A stretch of DNA of 5,606 nucleotides from the NCBI GenBank assembly GCA_946480015.1, contig CAMLIL010000168.1, positions 1 through 5,606 of the forward strand, given 5' to 3'. The notes under the pieces are model-generated. The model was not told where the DNA came from. It saw nothing but the letters and a program-made list of their open reading frames with translations, and made no database searches. This DNA comes from an uncultured Oxalobacteraceae bacterium (GTDB taxonomy: Bacteria; Pseudomonadota; Gammaproteobacteria; Burkholderiales; Burkholderiaceae). Positions within the stretch are counted from its first letter, which is position 1; each line of letters starts with the position of its first letter. Positions 5,525-5,606 of the stretch are shown here, in pieces. The translations under genes were made by a program, and so were the position numbers.

Positions 5525-5606
5525 ATGCAACAACCAGACCAGGATATCCGCAATCGCTTGTTGATTGCCCGTCTGCCGGCCATGCCGCAGATCCTCATCA
5601 AGCTGA
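5525..5606 (+). CDS. HDOD-domain protein, N-terminal fragment
   Basis: Only the first 27 codons are in the window. After a short polar beginning the sequence reads RNRLLIARLPAMPQILIKL. The RLPAMPQILIKL stretch is the typical opening of HDOD domains (conserved LPxxP followed by a helix), which are HD-related domains lacking phosphohydrolase residues and found in signalling proteins linked to motility, cyclic-di-GMP and stress. The full architecture is outside the window. The ATG at 5525 is the best start but has no clear Shine-Dalgarno sequence. GTG at 5513 and TTG at 5504 are in the same frame, which is closed by TAG at 5465-5467. The next in-frame ATG (5582) lies inside the conserved motif and is too late. 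TACAAT at 5521-5526 overlaps the start and resembles a sigma-70 -10, but no suitable -35 is seen. Confidence 0.65.
   Translation, partial: MQQPDQDIRNRLLIARLPAMPQILIKL

Noticed and set aside
5353..5601. 82-codon minus-strand frame across the last intergenic region
   Set aside because: It overlaps the conserved HDOD start, resembles nothing known and has no convincing ribosome-binding site.
1..5606. A new defence, mobile or toxin-antitoxin system
   Set aside because: All six genes belong to known housekeeping or transporter families. There are no transposase, integrase, repeat-spacer or tRNA-edge signs in the window.

Overview
The window is about 5.6 kb of GC-rich bacterial chromosome, tightly packed, with every recognisable gene on the + strand. 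Protein sequences and gene order (holA-proA, then a HemJ/CopD-like membrane protein) suggest a betaproteobacterium of the Burkholderiales, most likely Oxalobacteraceae (Massilia/Duganella/Janthinobacterium-like). That placement is inferred from recognised protein sequence, not from a search.

Bases 1-2724 look like one housekeeping transcription unit. It holds the 3' end of holA (clamp-loader delta subunit), proA (proline biosynthesis), a four-helix HemJ/CopD-type membrane protein and a 2-hydroxychromene-2-carboxylate isomerase-type protein (GST-kappa/DsbA fold). Gaps between these genes are 19, 4 and 11 bases.

Bases 2725-2813 are a short gap. It contains a compact pair of hairpins closed by an outer 5-bp stem and resembling a REP-type palindromic repeat, followed by the ribosome-binding site of the next gene.

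Bases 2814-5306 are a two-gene unit: a THUMP-domain class I SAM-dependent rRNA methyltransferase (RlmL N-terminal half type) and, three bases later, a Bcr/CflA-type major facilitator drug exporter. The exporter's ribosome-binding site lies inside the end of the methyltransferase gene.

Bases 5307-5524 are a 218-base intergenic region whose first part is clearly AT-rich against the GC-rich surroundings. It has an unusual density of short direct and inverted repeats, a sequence with correct spacing for a flagellar sigma-28 (FliA) promoter, and a small repeat-bearing hairpin just before the next gene. That gene, cut by the window edge, begins like an HDOD-domain signalling protein.

Overall this is an ordinary core-genome region. 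I see no mobile element, CRISPR array, toxin-antitoxin or defence system, RNA gene or broken gene. The parts most worth checking are the two intergenic stretches.
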